64,000 bases of DNA, from the NCBI GenBank assembly GCA_012955965.1, contig JABBZI010000005.1, positions 62,001 to 126,000 of the forward strand, given 5' to 3'. A program made the translations under genes and the position numbers. A model generated the notes under the pieces. That model did not search any database, was not told where the DNA came from, and worked only from the letters and a program-made list of their open reading frames with translations. Numbering within the stretch: the stretch's first letter is position 1; each line of letters opens with the position of its first letter. Positions 52,392 to 60,790 of the stretch are shown one piece after another. Source of the stretch: Clostridioides difficile (GTDB lineage: Bacteria > Bacillota > Clostridia > Peptostreptococcales > Peptostreptococcaceae).

Positions 52392-52585
52392 ATAAGTGAT
52401 GATATTGGATTGAGTTAATAGTTAATAATTGAGTGATTGATAAGAGAAAATAAAAGTATGACATTTTAGATGTAAATAGTTTGGTAAAATAAATTAATGG
52501 ATATATTTGTTAATGAGATTATATGGACTAATTGTATATTTATATTATGTGGAAAGTTATAATAGTGGTATGAGAAGGAGTGCAG

Positions 52586-52617
52586 AGAGATACTTAATAA
52601 TTGAGTATCTCTTTTTA
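52586..52617 (+). terminator. Intrinsic terminator after the ClC gene
   Basis: AGAGATACT (52586-52594) pairs with AGTATCTCT (52604-52612), followed by TTTTT. Confidence 0.85.
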
Positions 52618-52897
52618 ATTGCTATAACACAACATATGACTTAATTTTTGATTGATTATCTACTTATTAATAGATGAGTTGTAGAGGGGATGTTTAGAAG
52701 AAATGCTCTATCATTATTTAAAAGACATGGGCTAATAGATATCTTTATAAAATTCTAAAAGAAATGATAATACTTAAATCTCATGTTATAATTATAAATA
52801 AAAATTGGAATTAAGTAAGTAAAACTAGTGACCATTTCTGAATGATAGTTTAAGAAAATGTAGAGTTCGATAATTTTGAATTTTGGGAGGTGACTTT

Positions 52898-52936
52898 ATG
52901 AAACTTTGTATTGCTGTATCTCCATGCAGGGCTTAA
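52898..52936 (+). CDS. 12-codon leader peptide ORF upstream of the chloramphenicol acetyltransferase
   Basis: ATG 52898 is preceded by a strong GGGAGGTG site and encodes MKLCIAVSPCRA followed by TAA (52934-52936). Its last four codons lie in the left arm of a hairpin. This is the layout of translational-attenuation leaders in front of Gram-positive cat and erm genes, where a drug-stalled ribosome changes the RNA fold. The peptide does not match a leader I know. Confidence 0.5.
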   Translation: MKLCIAVSPCRA

Positions 52937-52983
52937 CGGAATAGACTTGTATGGAGCAATATGCTATTCAAATAGCCTTGCAT
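52924..52983 (+). promoter_or_regulatory. Hairpin in the cat leader, candidate attenuator
   Basis: ATGCAGGGCT (52924-52933) pairs over 10 bp with AGCCTTGCAT (52974-52983, one G-T), and inside it GAATAG (52939-52944) pairs with CTATTC (52964-52969). The cat ribosome site (AAAGGAG, about 53004-53010) is 20 nt downstream; a TCTCC upstream at 52919-52923 could pair with its GGAGA in an alternative fold. Confidence 0.5.
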
Positions 52984-53018
52984 TTTACTGGAAATTTAAA
53001 ATGTAAAGGAGAATTGAT

Positions 53019-53660
53019 ATGAAATATAAATATACAAAAATTGATTTGAATGAATGGAGTAGAGGGAAACTGTTTAAATTCTACATTGATAATATGCGTA
53101 TTGTTATGAGCTTAACAGTTGACATTGATGTAACAAAATTAATTGAGTTTACAAAGAGTAACAACTTGAAGTTTTATCCCTCAATGATATGGGTTGTATC
53201 AAAAATCGTCAATGCACATGATGAATTTAAGTATAGCTGGGACAGTGATGGCAATTTGATAAAATGGGAATATATTTCCCCATCTTATGTTGACTTTCAC
53301 AAGGAAGATGAAAATTTTACAAAATTAGTTACATCTTTTTCAGATGATTTATTTAAATTTCATAAAATATTTATGATTGATAAAGTGGAATGTCAAAATA
53401 ATCGTGCTATTGTAGAAAATCAACCTCCAAACTTTTTTGATGTATCTTGCCTGCCTTGGGTAAAATACAAACATTTTGATGTTCATATTTTTGATGAGGG
53501 AAAATTCCTTGCCCCAGTAATAACTTGGGGAAAATATGAGATGGAGCATGGAAACTATATTATGCCACTTACCATGAATATTCATCATTCTGTTGCCGAT
53601 GGTTTTCATTTATCTCGATTTTTTAACGAAGTGCAAGAATTGATAAATTCTTTAAATTGA
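53019..53660 (+). CDS. Type A chloramphenicol O-acetyltransferase
   Basis: A 213-residue trimeric-family enzyme that would inactivate chloramphenicol by acetyl-CoA-dependent O-acetylation. The catalytic HHSVADG (residues 189-195, family HHxxxDG) is intact, followed by FHLSRFF. Other family blocks are FYPSMIWVVSKIVNAHDEFKYS, in part, and SYVDFHKEDENF. Length is normal for CatA proteins. Similarity looks closer to chromosomal clostridial CAT-like proteins than to plasmid catP/catD as I remember them, so activity on chloramphenicol is likely but not certain. AAAGGAG precedes the ATG, and a 12-codon leader ORF with a hairpin lies upstream. Confidence 0.85.
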   Translation: MKYKYTKIDLNEWSRGKLFKFYIDNMRIVMSLTVDIDVTKLIEFTKSNNLKFYPSMIWVVSKIVNAHDEFKYSWDSDGNLIKWEYISPSYVDFHKEDENFTKLVTSFSDDLFKFHKIFMIDKVECQNNRAIVENQPPNFFDVSCLPWVKYKHFDVHIFDEGKFLAPVITWGKYEMEHGNYIMPLTMNIHHSVADGFHLSRFFNEVQELINSLN

Positions 53661-53732
53661 TTGTATATAAAATAGTAAATTACAGTTTATTGAACTGAAA
53701 AAAATAAATTTGGAAAAAAGGAAGATTTAAAT

Positions 53733-54482
53733 ATGTGTGATGAATTTGTAAACTTGACATCAGAAAATCTTGTCGATGAACATTTGTGCTGTATTATTCG
53801 TACAAGAAAGCTACATCAAGGTATTGAAGCAAAAAAGCAATGGATTTCTGAACGATTGAAAGAAGGGCATACTTTTAGAAAATTAAATGTCAAGGGTACT
53901 GTATTTATTGAGTATGCACCTCTTGAGACTGCATGGGTTCCGATTACTGGTGACAACTATTATTATATCTATTGCTTGTGGGTATTAGGTGATTATAAAG
54001 GAAAAGGGCATGCGAAATCGTTAATGGAGTATTGTGTGGCAGATGCTAAAGAAAATGGTAAATCTGGTGTTTGTATGCTTGGAGCTAAAAAACAAAAAGC
54101 ATGGCTTTCAGACCAATCATTTGCGAAAAAGTTTGGATTCGAGGTCGTCGATACTACTGATAATGGATATGAGCTACTTGCACTTTCTTTTGATGGAACA
54201 ACACCAACATTCAAGCAAAATGCAAAATCATGTGAAATCGAGAGTGAGGAACTAACTATTTATTATGATATGCAATGTCCATTTATCTATCAAAATATTG
54301 AAAGATTAAGAGAGTATTGCACAACACATGATGTTCCAGCTTCATTTATTCAAATAGACACATTACAAAAATCAAAGGAATTACCCTGTGTTTTTAATAA
54401 CTTCGCATTATTTTACAAGGGGAAGTTTGAAACAGTAAATTTGATAGATGTTGCGTATTTGAAAAAAATATTAAAGAAATGA
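53733..54482 (+). CDS. GNAT acetyltransferase with YoaP C-terminal domain
   Basis: A 249-residue two-domain protein. The N-terminal GNAT fold (about 1-155) has the acetyl-CoA loop in LGDYKGKGHAKSL, then an unusual Cys/Lys stretch (CMLGAKKQKAWLSDQSFAKKFGFEVV, in part). The C-terminal YoaP-like domain (about 165-249) has a thioredoxin-like start, YYDMQCPF, with a single Cys. Length and layout match Bacillus YoaP. Substrate unknown. It follows the cat gene by 72 nt on the same strand with no terminator, so cotranscription is possible. Confidence 0.83.
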   Translation: MCDEFVNLTSENLVDEHLCCIIRTRKLHQGIEAKKQWISERLKEGHTFRKLNVKGTVFIEYAPLETAWVPITGDNYYYIYCLWVLGDYKGKGHAKSLMEYCVADAKENGKSGVCMLGAKKQKAWLSDQSFAKKFGFEVVDTTDNGYELLALSFDGTTPTFKQNAKSCEIESEELTIYYDMQCPFIYQNIERLREYCTTHDVPASFIQIDTLQKSKELPCVFNNFALFYKGKFETVNLIDVAYLKKILKK

Positions 54483-54508
54483 TGAGAATAATATTTTATA
54501 TTGGTGTG

Positions 54509-54537
54509 ATGGCGGAAATCTTTAGATTTTCCGCCAT
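54509..54537. terminator. GC-rich hairpin between convergent genes
   Basis: ATGGCGGAAATCT pairs with AGATTTTCCGCCAT (one bulge) around a 2-nt loop. There is no T tract on either side, so it may act as a weak or Rho-assisted terminator or an mRNA-stabilising stem. Confidence 0.5.
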
Positions 54538-54563
54538 ACTTGTGTGCAGACAAGTAGCTGCTT

Positions 54564-55271
54564 CTAATTAATGTTTAAATTATTTTCCCAAATTTTTATT
54601 TCTTTTTTAATTTTTGTACTTAGAGTGTCACTTGAATACATCTTTTTTAATTCATTATTTAAAGATTCTTTTTGTTTATCTGAAAAATCTGGCTTTATTG
54701 AAGGGTCAACAATTTCTATTACATCTCTGATATCAAAATCAACAAAATTACACACATCTTCTAAATTATGAATTAAAAATTCTACATATTCATATGTACC
54801 AATTTTATAATCTTTTCCATTTTTCAATATAAATTCATTAACTTGATAACTCTGATTTGCTACTTTAAAGAAAGAGCCTGAAGGGTCCATTATATCGTTT
54901 ATAGAGTTTTGATAGTTAACAATATTAATTTGTCTTATCAGCTTATCCTTTTCAGTAAAATCGCTATAATTTTTGTCAACAAAAGCAACTAGTCCAAATT
55001 CAAAATTTAAAATTGAATCTTTACGTCTTTTAACTGAATCTTCACCAAACTTCTTGAGACCCTCTAAATTCTTATCAATAGCTTTATCTCTAATTTCTAT
55101 TAATTGCTCTATACTTAAACTGTCTAAATTTTTAGGTACTATTTCTTCATTATTTTTGGCAACTTCTTTTGATTTATAATTAGTGTTTTTGTTAGTGAAA
55201 ATAAGAATAGTAGTTAATAAAATTAGAGTTATTACCAAAATAATCAAAGGTATAATTTTTTTGTTTAACAT
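54564..55271 (-). CDS. Membrane-anchored protein of unknown function
   Basis: A 235-residue protein with an N-terminal hydrophobic anchor (about residues 5-26, no lipobox) and an extracytoplasmic, charged, mostly helical body (LDSLSIEQLIEIRDKAIDKN, in part; EYVEFLIHNLEDVCNFVDFD). I recognise no family. AAAGGAG precedes ATG 55271. It is alone on its strand here. A surface or stress-response role is conceivable but unsupported. Confidence 0.7.
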   Translation of the reverse strand: MLNKKIIPLIILVITLILLTTILIFTNKNTNYKSKEVAKNNEEIVPKNLDSLSIEQLIEIRDKAIDKNLEGLKKFGEDSVKRRKDSILNFEFGLVAFVDKNYSDFTEKDKLIRQINIVNYQNSINDIMDPSGSFFKVANQSYQVNEFILKNGKDYKIGTYEYVEFLIHNLEDVCNFVDFDIRDVIEIVDPSIKPDFSDKQKESLNNELKKMYSSDTLSTKIKKEIKIWENNLNIN

Positions 55272-55515
55272 ATTAAAGCTCCTTTTTTATAAATTTATCT
55301 TATATAGTGTTAGTTATAGATTTTGTTTTATAAAATGTGAATTAAATTTAAGTATTATTTATTTTAGCAAGAGTTATATATAATTATAACGTACAAGTAA
55401 GAGATTTCTAGACATTTATAGTATAATTTTTTAGTAAGCTAAGTATTTTACAGATAAGATTGACTTATATTGACATATTTAGTTATTCTAGATTTAAAAG
55501 AAGAGAGGTGGCTAT

Positions 55516-56475
55516 ATGAATTTGATTTTGAATGATATTCTTAGGACTGTTATATTAAGTGATTTATGTATAGTTATCCTATTGAGTTTTAGAATGACTA
55601 TATTTAAAAGATTTAGCAAAAGATTTAATTATTATATTTGGTTGATTGTGATTATTAAGTTATTACTACCATTTACATACTATACTTTTACATTTAATAG
55701 ACAGGAATACCAATATACTATTAATAAAATATATTTAGAAAATCTTAATACTATCTTTACTTCGAAATACAGTATTTTGTTATTTACTTGGCTTGCCAGT
55801 ATAATAATATATTTAGTTTATATTAGTTGTAAATACATTAAGATTAAAATTTTGATAAATGATTTATCTTATGATGTGGAGGATAAAGAGATAAAAAGTC
55901 TTTATGAGAATTTATTAAAGGAGCTTAGTATAAATAAAAAGATACAACTTAAATATTCCTATGAAGTTGAAACTCCAGTGTTTTTTAATTCAAGTGTCAT
56001 TTTACCACCATATGATTATACATTAAAAGAGCTAGATTGGATATTTAGGCATGAGCTTATGCATTTTAAGAGTAAAGACCTTTATATTAAGTATTTGGTG
56101 CTATTTTTAAAATGTGTTTATTGGTTTAATCCTTTTATATATATAATGGAGAAGTTTATAGATTTGGATTGCGAATTTTATTGTGATGAAAGGGTTTTAA
56201 AGAACCGTACTGTAGAGGAAAGACAGGATTATGCGCTTACTATAATAAGTGCGATGAGGAAAGGTTCAAGTTATTCAAATAATTTTGTAGCTGGTTTACA
56301 TAAGGAGTCAGATATTAGAAAAAGAGTGTCTAATATATTTAATGAAAGATGTAGAAATGGTGTTTTGATGGTGGTAATTTTATGTTTGTTATCTTCTATT
56401 ACATATTTTAGATTTGATTATATCAAAACCTATAAATTGTTCTTTAGAAGCTCCAATGCCCGTAAATACAGGTAA
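55516..56475 (+). CDS. BlaR1/MecR1-type M56 metalloprotease, short form without sensor domain
   Basis: A 319-residue membrane protease. Transmembrane segments lie near residues 5-24, 33-52, 85-105 and 285-302. The gluzincin motif HELMH (His179, Glu180, His183) follows LDWIFR, and ECYCDE-like FYCDERVL supplies the third ligand region. The extracytoplasmic penicillin-binding or DUF4097-like sensor found in related proteins is missing, since the protein ends 17 residues after the last helix. No BlaI gene precedes it, unlike the two other M56 genes in this window. GAGAGGTGG lies before the ATG. Confidence 0.82.
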   Translation: MNLILNDILRTVILSDLCIVILLSFRMTIFKRFSKRFNYYIWLIVIIKLLLPFTYYTFTFNRQEYQYTINKIYLENLNTIFTSKYSILLFTWLASIIIYLVYISCKYIKIKILINDLSYDVEDKEIKSLYENLLKELSINKKIQLKYSYEVETPVFFNSSVILPPYDYTLKELDWIFRHELMHFKSKDLYIKYLVLFLKCVYWFNPFIYIMEKFIDLDCEFYCDERVLKNRTVEERQDYALTIISAMRKGSSYSNNFVAGLHKESDIRKRVSNIFNERCRNGVLMVVILCLLSSITYFRFDYIKTYKLFFRSSNARKYR

Positions 56476-56561
56476 AGAGAAATCTTTTACTATAAATATA
56501 GATTAAAAGATTTTTCTCTGATACTCAAATAAATATAGAAGTATAAAATAGGTGGGAATTT

Positions 56562-56671
56562 GTGGTTAATTCATTTATAAATGATATTTTTATGACAGTT
56601 TTGTAAGTAGTTTTTGCATAGTTATTTTATTAGTTCTTAAAATAACTGTATTTAAAGATTTTAATAAACGA
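56562..56671 (+). pseudogene. Decayed N-terminal fragment of an M56 (BlaR1-like) gene
   Basis: GTG 56562 opens a frame reading VVNSFINDIFMTVL then TAA; after a frameshift the sequence continues CIVILLVLKITVFKDFNKR. These two pieces match the first ~35 residues of the upstream M56 protein (LNDILRTVILSDLCIVILLSFRMTIFKRFSKR, in part). An AGGTGGGA ribosome-like site is kept. It is a frameshifted, truncated duplicate that ends just before a terminator. Confidence 0.75.
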
Positions 56672-56708
56672 GGGTAGTAGAAACAGAGCGATTAACTTAA
56701 TATAAGAT

Positions 56709-56742
56709 AAAAAAGACACTTCTTTAATAGGTGTCTTTTTTA
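56709..56742 (+). terminator. Intrinsic terminator after the M56 gene and its remnant
   Basis: AAAAAGACAC (56710-56719) pairs with GTGTCTTTTT (56731-56740) over 10 bp, with further T residues. Confidence 0.88.
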
Positions 56743-56802
56743 ATAATATAAATTAGTATTAACTACATGTAAATACAATTGTATAATGTCGAAGGAAATA
56801 TA

Positions 56803-56835
56803 TTGACACTTATTATAAGTATACTTATAATAAGT
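56803..56835 (+). promoter_or_regulatory. SRPBCC-marR promoter with a 28-bp perfect palindrome (probable MarR operator)
   Basis: TTGACA (56803-56808), a 17-nt spacer and TATAAT (56826-56831) form a perfect consensus. A 28-bp perfect palindrome (56808-56835, arms of 14 with core AAGTATACTT) fills the spacer and covers the -10 box, so a bound MarR dimer would block polymerase. Confidence 0.85.
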
Positions 56836-56864
56836 TGTATAAATAATTACAAAGGAGGTATATT

Positions 56865-57278
56865 ATGGAATTCAGTTTTATAACTAAGGTAAATGGTACA
56901 AAAGAAAAAGTGTGGGAATATTATTCAGACATTCAAAAATGGTATATTTGGGAGAGTGATTTGAAAAATATTACTTTGAATGATGGATTTAAAACAGGTT
57001 CACAAGGTATAATGGAATTAGATGGAATGCCACCAATGGAATATATACTTACATCTGTGGAAGAATTTAAGGAATTTTGGGATAAAACAGATACTCCATT
57101 AGGAAGCATATTCTTTGGACATGAGATTTTTGAAAATAGTGATGGGACTGTAAATATTAAACATACTGTAAGACTAGAAAGTGATGTTATAAATAAAGAG
57201 AAAGTAAACTTTTTAAAAGATGTATTTTCAGATGTTCCAGATTCTATTTTACTTTTAAAGGAAAAGGTGGAATTGTAA
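56865..57278 (+). CDS. SRPBCC (START-like) family protein
   Basis: A 137-residue protein with the SRPBCC/polyketide-cyclase layout: an opening strand FSFITKVNGTKEKVWEYYSDIQKW, in part, a Gly-rich GFKTGSQGIMELDG turn, and a long C-terminal helix (LLLKEKVEL). It probably binds a hydrophobic ligand. AAAGGAGG precedes the ATG. Its stop shares one base with the start of the MarR gene (TAATG), so the two are coupled; the ligand may be what the MarR protein senses. Confidence 0.85.
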   Translation: MEFSFITKVNGTKEKVWEYYSDIQKWYIWESDLKNITLNDGFKTGSQGIMELDGMPPMEYILTSVEEFKEFWDKTDTPLGSIFFGHEIFENSDGTVNIKHTVRLESDVINKEKVNFLKDVFSDVPDSILLLKEKVEL

Positions 57279-57739
57279 TGATAGAATTTCCTTCCAAACA
57301 TAAAAATAATTCGGAAGGTTCAACGGGTTTATTATTTATGCGTACTTATAATAAGTGGCATGAGGAAATAAAAAAGCAACTTAAGATTTTGAATTTGACT
57401 CACCCACAGTTTGTTGTATTAACTACTTTGGGATATTTGACGCAGTCTAAATCAGAAGTAACTCAAGTAATGATTGCAAAATTTGCTGGAATGGATGTAA
57501 TGTCTACTTCACAAATTATTAATTTATTAGAAAAACATGAACTTATTTCAAGAAAGGAACACTCAAAAGATACTCGAGCTAAATCAGTAAATTTAACTAC
57601 AAAAGGACAAGATATAATAAAAAAAGCGATTCCAATAGTGGAGAAAATTGACAATCAGTTTTTTGGTACATTAAATAATGAAGAAGAAGTATTTATTAAT
57701 TTATTACATAAATTAAGTAATTTTGATTGTAAGGAGTAA
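57278..57739 (+). CDS. MarR family transcriptional regulator
   Basis: A 153-residue winged-helix regulator. LTHPQFVVLTTLGYL begins the HTH domain; VTQVMIAKFAGMDVMSTSQIINLLEKHELI contains the recognition helix, in part, and RKEHSKDTRAKSVNLTTKG is the wing with the conserved D-x-R. It is the second gene of a two-gene operon whose promoter carries a 28-bp palindrome, so it is very likely autoregulatory. The inducer is unknown. Confidence 0.9.
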   Translation: MIEFPSKHKNNSEGSTGLLFMRTYNKWHEEIKKQLKILNLTHPQFVVLTTLGYLTQSKSEVTQVMIAKFAGMDVMSTSQIINLLEKHELISRKEHSKDTRAKSVNLTTKGQDIIKKAIPIVEKIDNQFFGTLNNEEEVFINLLHKLSNFDCKE

Positions 57740-57917
57740 AGTATTTTATTTTTATCTGTAACAATATAAATTATGTTTTTAGATATTTTTTTATTATAGT
57801 ATTTTAATGGATACATTTATTATAATAAATTATTGTTGATAAGGGTGTTAATTAGAGTAATAGAATAGATATATTAAGTATTTAAAATAATTAGTTTATA
57901 AGGAGAAAGATTGATTT

Positions 57918-58487
57918 ATGAGAAAGCAATTGGAAGATATGACTTTAGAGGAATTATGGGAGTTGTTCCCAATAGTTTTGACTGACCATAAGGAATGTTG
58001 GAAAGATTGGTTTAAAGAAGAAGAATGTAGATTAACTAAGGTATTACCTATGCAAAATATTGTTAGAATAAGTCATATTGGAAGTACTTCTGTGAGTACA
58101 ATCTATGCCAAGCCAATTGTTGATATACTTATTGAGATAATGAATAATTGTAGTATGAAAGAGATTAAAAAGTTAATTGAATCAATTGGATATGTTTGTA
58201 TGTCCGAGAGTAGCAGCAGAGTTTCACTTAATAAAGGATATACAATAGATGGTTTTGAAGAACGAGTTTTTCATTTGCATATAAGGTATGCAGGTGATAA
58301 TGATGAGTTGTTTTTTAGAGATTATTTAATTGATAATCCAAGCATCGCTAAGGAGTATGAAGAAATTAAGTTAAAACTATGGAAGAAGTATGAGCACAAT
58401 CGTGATGTTTATACAGATAGCAAGTCAGATTTTATTAAAGAATTTACTGAAAAAGCAAAAGTATTGTATTCTAATAGGTATAGTTAG
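57918..58487 (+). CDS. GrpB/UPF0157 family nucleotidyltransferase-like protein
   Basis: A 189-residue protein. RISHIGSTSVSTIYAKPIVDILIEI, in part, is the GrpB signature; the GS pair and the Asp after KPIVD match the nucleotidyltransferase-fold active site. It also has VFHLHIRY and an RDYL region near residue 135. In some proteins this domain is fused to dephospho-CoA kinase, but here it stands alone. Substrate unknown. AAGGAG lies before the ATG. A strong terminator lies about 145 nt downstream. Confidence 0.85.
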   Translation: MRKQLEDMTLEELWELFPIVLTDHKECWKDWFKEEECRLTKVLPMQNIVRISHIGSTSVSTIYAKPIVDILIEIMNNCSMKEIKKLIESIGYVCMSESSSRVSLNKGYTIDGFEERVFHLHIRYAGDNDELFFRDYLIDNPSIAKEYEEIKLKLWKKYEHNRDVYTDSKSDFIKEFTEKAKVLYSNRYS

Positions 58488-58630
58488 AAATATATTTATA
58501 TATTTTTATTAGGTTACTTATTGGTTTTTAATACGAGTAAGTTATATAAAGATAGAAAAGTTAAGTTTATTAAATTGTATGAAGTTACATAAAAAGGGAT
58601 ATTAGATTGATTATATTATATGAATTGAAA

Positions 58631-58664
58631 TAAAAAAAGGCAGTAGTATTGATTGCCTTTTTTT
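58631..58664 (+). terminator. Intrinsic terminator after the GrpB-family gene
   Basis: AAAAAGGCA pairs with TGCCTTTTT around a 12-nt loop (about 58633-58664), with a long T tract. Confidence 0.82.
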
Positions 58665-58736
58665 ATTTTTGAGAAGTATAGAGGAAAAACAGAACTTTTT
58701 TACTTCATACCTTTGTATTAATATAATATTTATAGA

Positions 58737-58765
58737 TTGACTTTTAGACAAATGTCTAATAAAAT
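58737..58765 (+). promoter_or_regulatory. blaI-like promoter with TTAGACA-N2-TGTCTAA operator
   Basis: TTGACT (58737-58742), a 17-nt spacer and TAAAAT (58760-58765). The spacer contains TTAGACA (58744-58750) and TGTCTAA (58753-58759), a perfect dyad of the BlaI/MecI operator type (ACA/TGT core). Confidence 0.82.
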
Positions 58766-58788
58766 AAATTTAAAGGTGTGTGATTATA

Positions 58789-59157
58789 TTGAAAAAAATA
58801 CCAAAGTCTGAATTGTTAGTTATGAATTTTATCTGGGATAAAGATATGGATAAGATACCTGCAAGAGAAGTAGCTCATTTTATGGAAGATTATCATGAAT
58901 GGACAAAAGGGACTACAGGAAAAGTTCTTTCTCGATTGAGCGACAAAGGGTTTTTAGAGTTTGAAAAAGATGGTAGAAATACTGTGTATACTGTTAAGAT
59001 TAAGCGTGAAGAGTATTTGAAGTTTGAAACAAAAGATTTCTTTGAATTTATGCATAAGAATTCTATTCATAGCTTTATTTCATCACTAGGTTGTGAAACT
59101 GAGATATCAGATGACGATATAAAAGAACTTGAAAAATGGATAAAAAAAAGAAAGTAG
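58789..59157 (+). CDS. BlaI/MecI family repressor
   Basis: A 122-residue (from TTG 58789) winged-helix repressor: IPKSELLVMNFIWDKDMDKIPAREVAHFM, in part, then WTKGTTGKVLSRLSDKGFLEFEKDGRNTVYT with the HTH and wing. The C-terminal dimerisation helices include the region where the M56 protease would cut. AAAGGTG (58772-58778) places the TTG; an in-frame GTG at 58780 overlaps that spacing. It sits 12 nt before an M56 protease gene and just after a BlaI-type operator, so it should repress both genes. Confidence 0.87.
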   Translation: MKKIPKSELLVMNFIWDKDMDKIPAREVAHFMEDYHEWTKGTTGKVLSRLSDKGFLEFEKDGRNTVYTVKIKREEYLKFETKDFFEFMHKNSIHSFISSLGCETEISDDDIKELEKWIKKRK

Positions 59158-59169
59158 GAGAAGTATCTT

Positions 59170-60411
59170 ATGGAACTTTTTATCGAGATTTTAAAATTAA
59201 ATATTTATATAAGTGTACCAATTCTTTTGTTTATTTTACTTACTAAAAAAGTAAATAGATATGGTTATAAGTTTTATCATTTAATATGTATATTAATAGT
59301 ATTTAGAATGTTATTTATATCTAAAATAAATTTAAATATATTGGCTATCAACAGTAACATAATTAAGAGTTATAAACACAGTATTGATAGTTATATATCA
59401 TATGGTTATAGTATTAATCTAGATGTATTTATGTATATTTGGATACTAGGTATTATATTAATATCTTTTTATTATTTAAAAGACAATTTAAAATTTTATA
59501 GCTATGTGGAAAATTTGCAAGAAGAAGTTTTAGATGCAGATATTATTAATGTTTTAGATGAACAAGTAAAAAAATTAAATATGAATAGAAGATTTAAAGT
59601 ATATAGAGTTAAAGGAATTTATTCTCCTGCCATTATAGGATTAAGAGATTATAAAATAATAATTCCAGAAAAAGAATACAGTAGTAAAGAATTAAACTTT
59701 ATATTTAGACATGAATTAGTTCATTATAAAAGAAAAGATAATTTGTTTAAAGTTATGGTTAGCTTTGTATGTACAATATACTGGTTTAATCCAATTTTTT
59801 ATCTATTAAAAAAACAATTTAATGAATTATGTGAATTATCTTGTGATGAAATTGTAATTGATGAATATACTTCAAGTGAAATCGAAGAATATGCATATCT
59901 AATATTAGATACAATAAAGTATAAAAAAACATTAAAATATTCAACATGTGTATCTCAGTTTCGAAATGAAAAAAATATTATTTTAAAAAAGAGGTTGAAT
60001 AATATCTTTAGTAAAGATAAAAAGAAAATTAAATTAGGTTTTAAGTTTTTATTAACTTTTATAATAGTTGGGTCTATGTTTTCTATCAATGCTAATTCTG
60101 AACAAAATGGAGATATATTGGGAAATACTGCTGGTAAGATTAGCTATAATAAAAATGGAGAGGCATATGGTATATCTATAACAGATTCAAAGGGAGCTTT
60201 AGTTGAGCCAGAACTTATACAAGCAGTAGGAGTAGGAAAGAAAGTAGGGTATGTAAGAAAAAGAGATTTGTACGATTGTGATAATCAACCAAAAACACCA
60301 GAAGAAGCCGTTTTATATACAAGAAAAAGAAGTTTTAATATATTTAAAAAAAGTATACCTCTTTATGATAAAGAAGGTGTGAAAACTATAGGAAGATTTA
60401 AAGTTGATTAA
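59170..60411 (+). CDS. BlaR1-type M56 sensor protease
   Basis: A 413-residue integral membrane metalloprotease. Hydrophobic segments lie near residues 3-24, 32-50, 88-106 and 290-308; HELVH (His181, Glu182, His185) in FIFRHELVHY and ELSCDEIVID form the zinc site. The short extracytoplasmic C-terminal part (about 310-413) lacks penicillin-binding motifs such as SxxK, so it probably senses something other than beta-lactam. TAGGAGAA precedes the ATG. On signalling it would cleave the BlaI-like repressor encoded 12 nt upstream. A terminator follows, and no target gene is in the operon. Confidence 0.83.
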   Translation: MELFIEILKLNIYISVPILLFILLTKKVNRYGYKFYHLICILIVFRMLFISKINLNILAINSNIIKSYKHSIDSYISYGYSINLDVFMYIWILGIILISFYYLKDNLKFYSYVENLQEEVLDADIINVLDEQVKKLNMNRRFKVYRVKGIYSPAIIGLRDYKIIIPEKEYSSKELNFIFRHELVHYKRKDNLFKVMVSFVCTIYWFNPIFYLLKKQFNELCELSCDEIVIDEYTSSEIEEYAYLILDTIKYKKTLKYSTCVSQFRNEKNIILKKRLNNIFSKDKKKIKLGFKFLLTFIIVGSMFSINANSEQNGDILGNTAGKISYNKNGEAYGISITDSKGALVEPELIQAVGVGKKVGYVRKRDLYDCDNQPKTPEEAVLYTRKRSFNIFKKSIPLYDKEGVKTIGRFKVD

Positions 60412-60414
60412 AGG

Positions 60415-60462
60415 AAAAAAGGAGATGTCTTAAAGAAAAAGTTTTAACATCTCCTTTTTTGT
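60415..60462 (+). terminator. Intrinsic terminator after the blaI-M56 pair
   Basis: AAAAAAGGAGATGT (60415-60428) pairs with ACATCTCCTTTTTT over 14 bp, ending in T6. Confidence 0.87.
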
Positions 60463-60790
60463 ATAAAAAGTAAAAGATGAGTTCATAAGAATCTATTTTT
60501 TATGTATATTAGAAATTTATAGGATATTTGCCTATAATAGTTTTTGAATATTTATTATAAATATCTATACTCTTATATATTTCATTAAACTTTGCTATTT
60601 AAGAATTAGTATTTTTTAACTAATATTTCATTAGTATTGATTTTTAGACTTATATAATATATTAATTCAATTTGCTCATAATGAGATGTTTTGAATGTTA
60701 TTAATTAAAAAATCTATTATTATCATAGTATCTAACTCTTTTTTTCTTAAATTATAACAATTATTGATAAAATATTTCTGACATAAGATT
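60463..60790. other. AT-rich spacer between convergent M56 operons
   Basis: About 330 nt with no open frame of note, no T-tracted hairpin that I could confirm and no repeat. Confidence 0.45.

Noticed and set aside
52898-52936. The 12-codon ORF as a decayed gene start
   Set aside because: Position, strong ribosome site and hairpin overlap fit a leader peptide better, though decay cannot be excluded without comparison.
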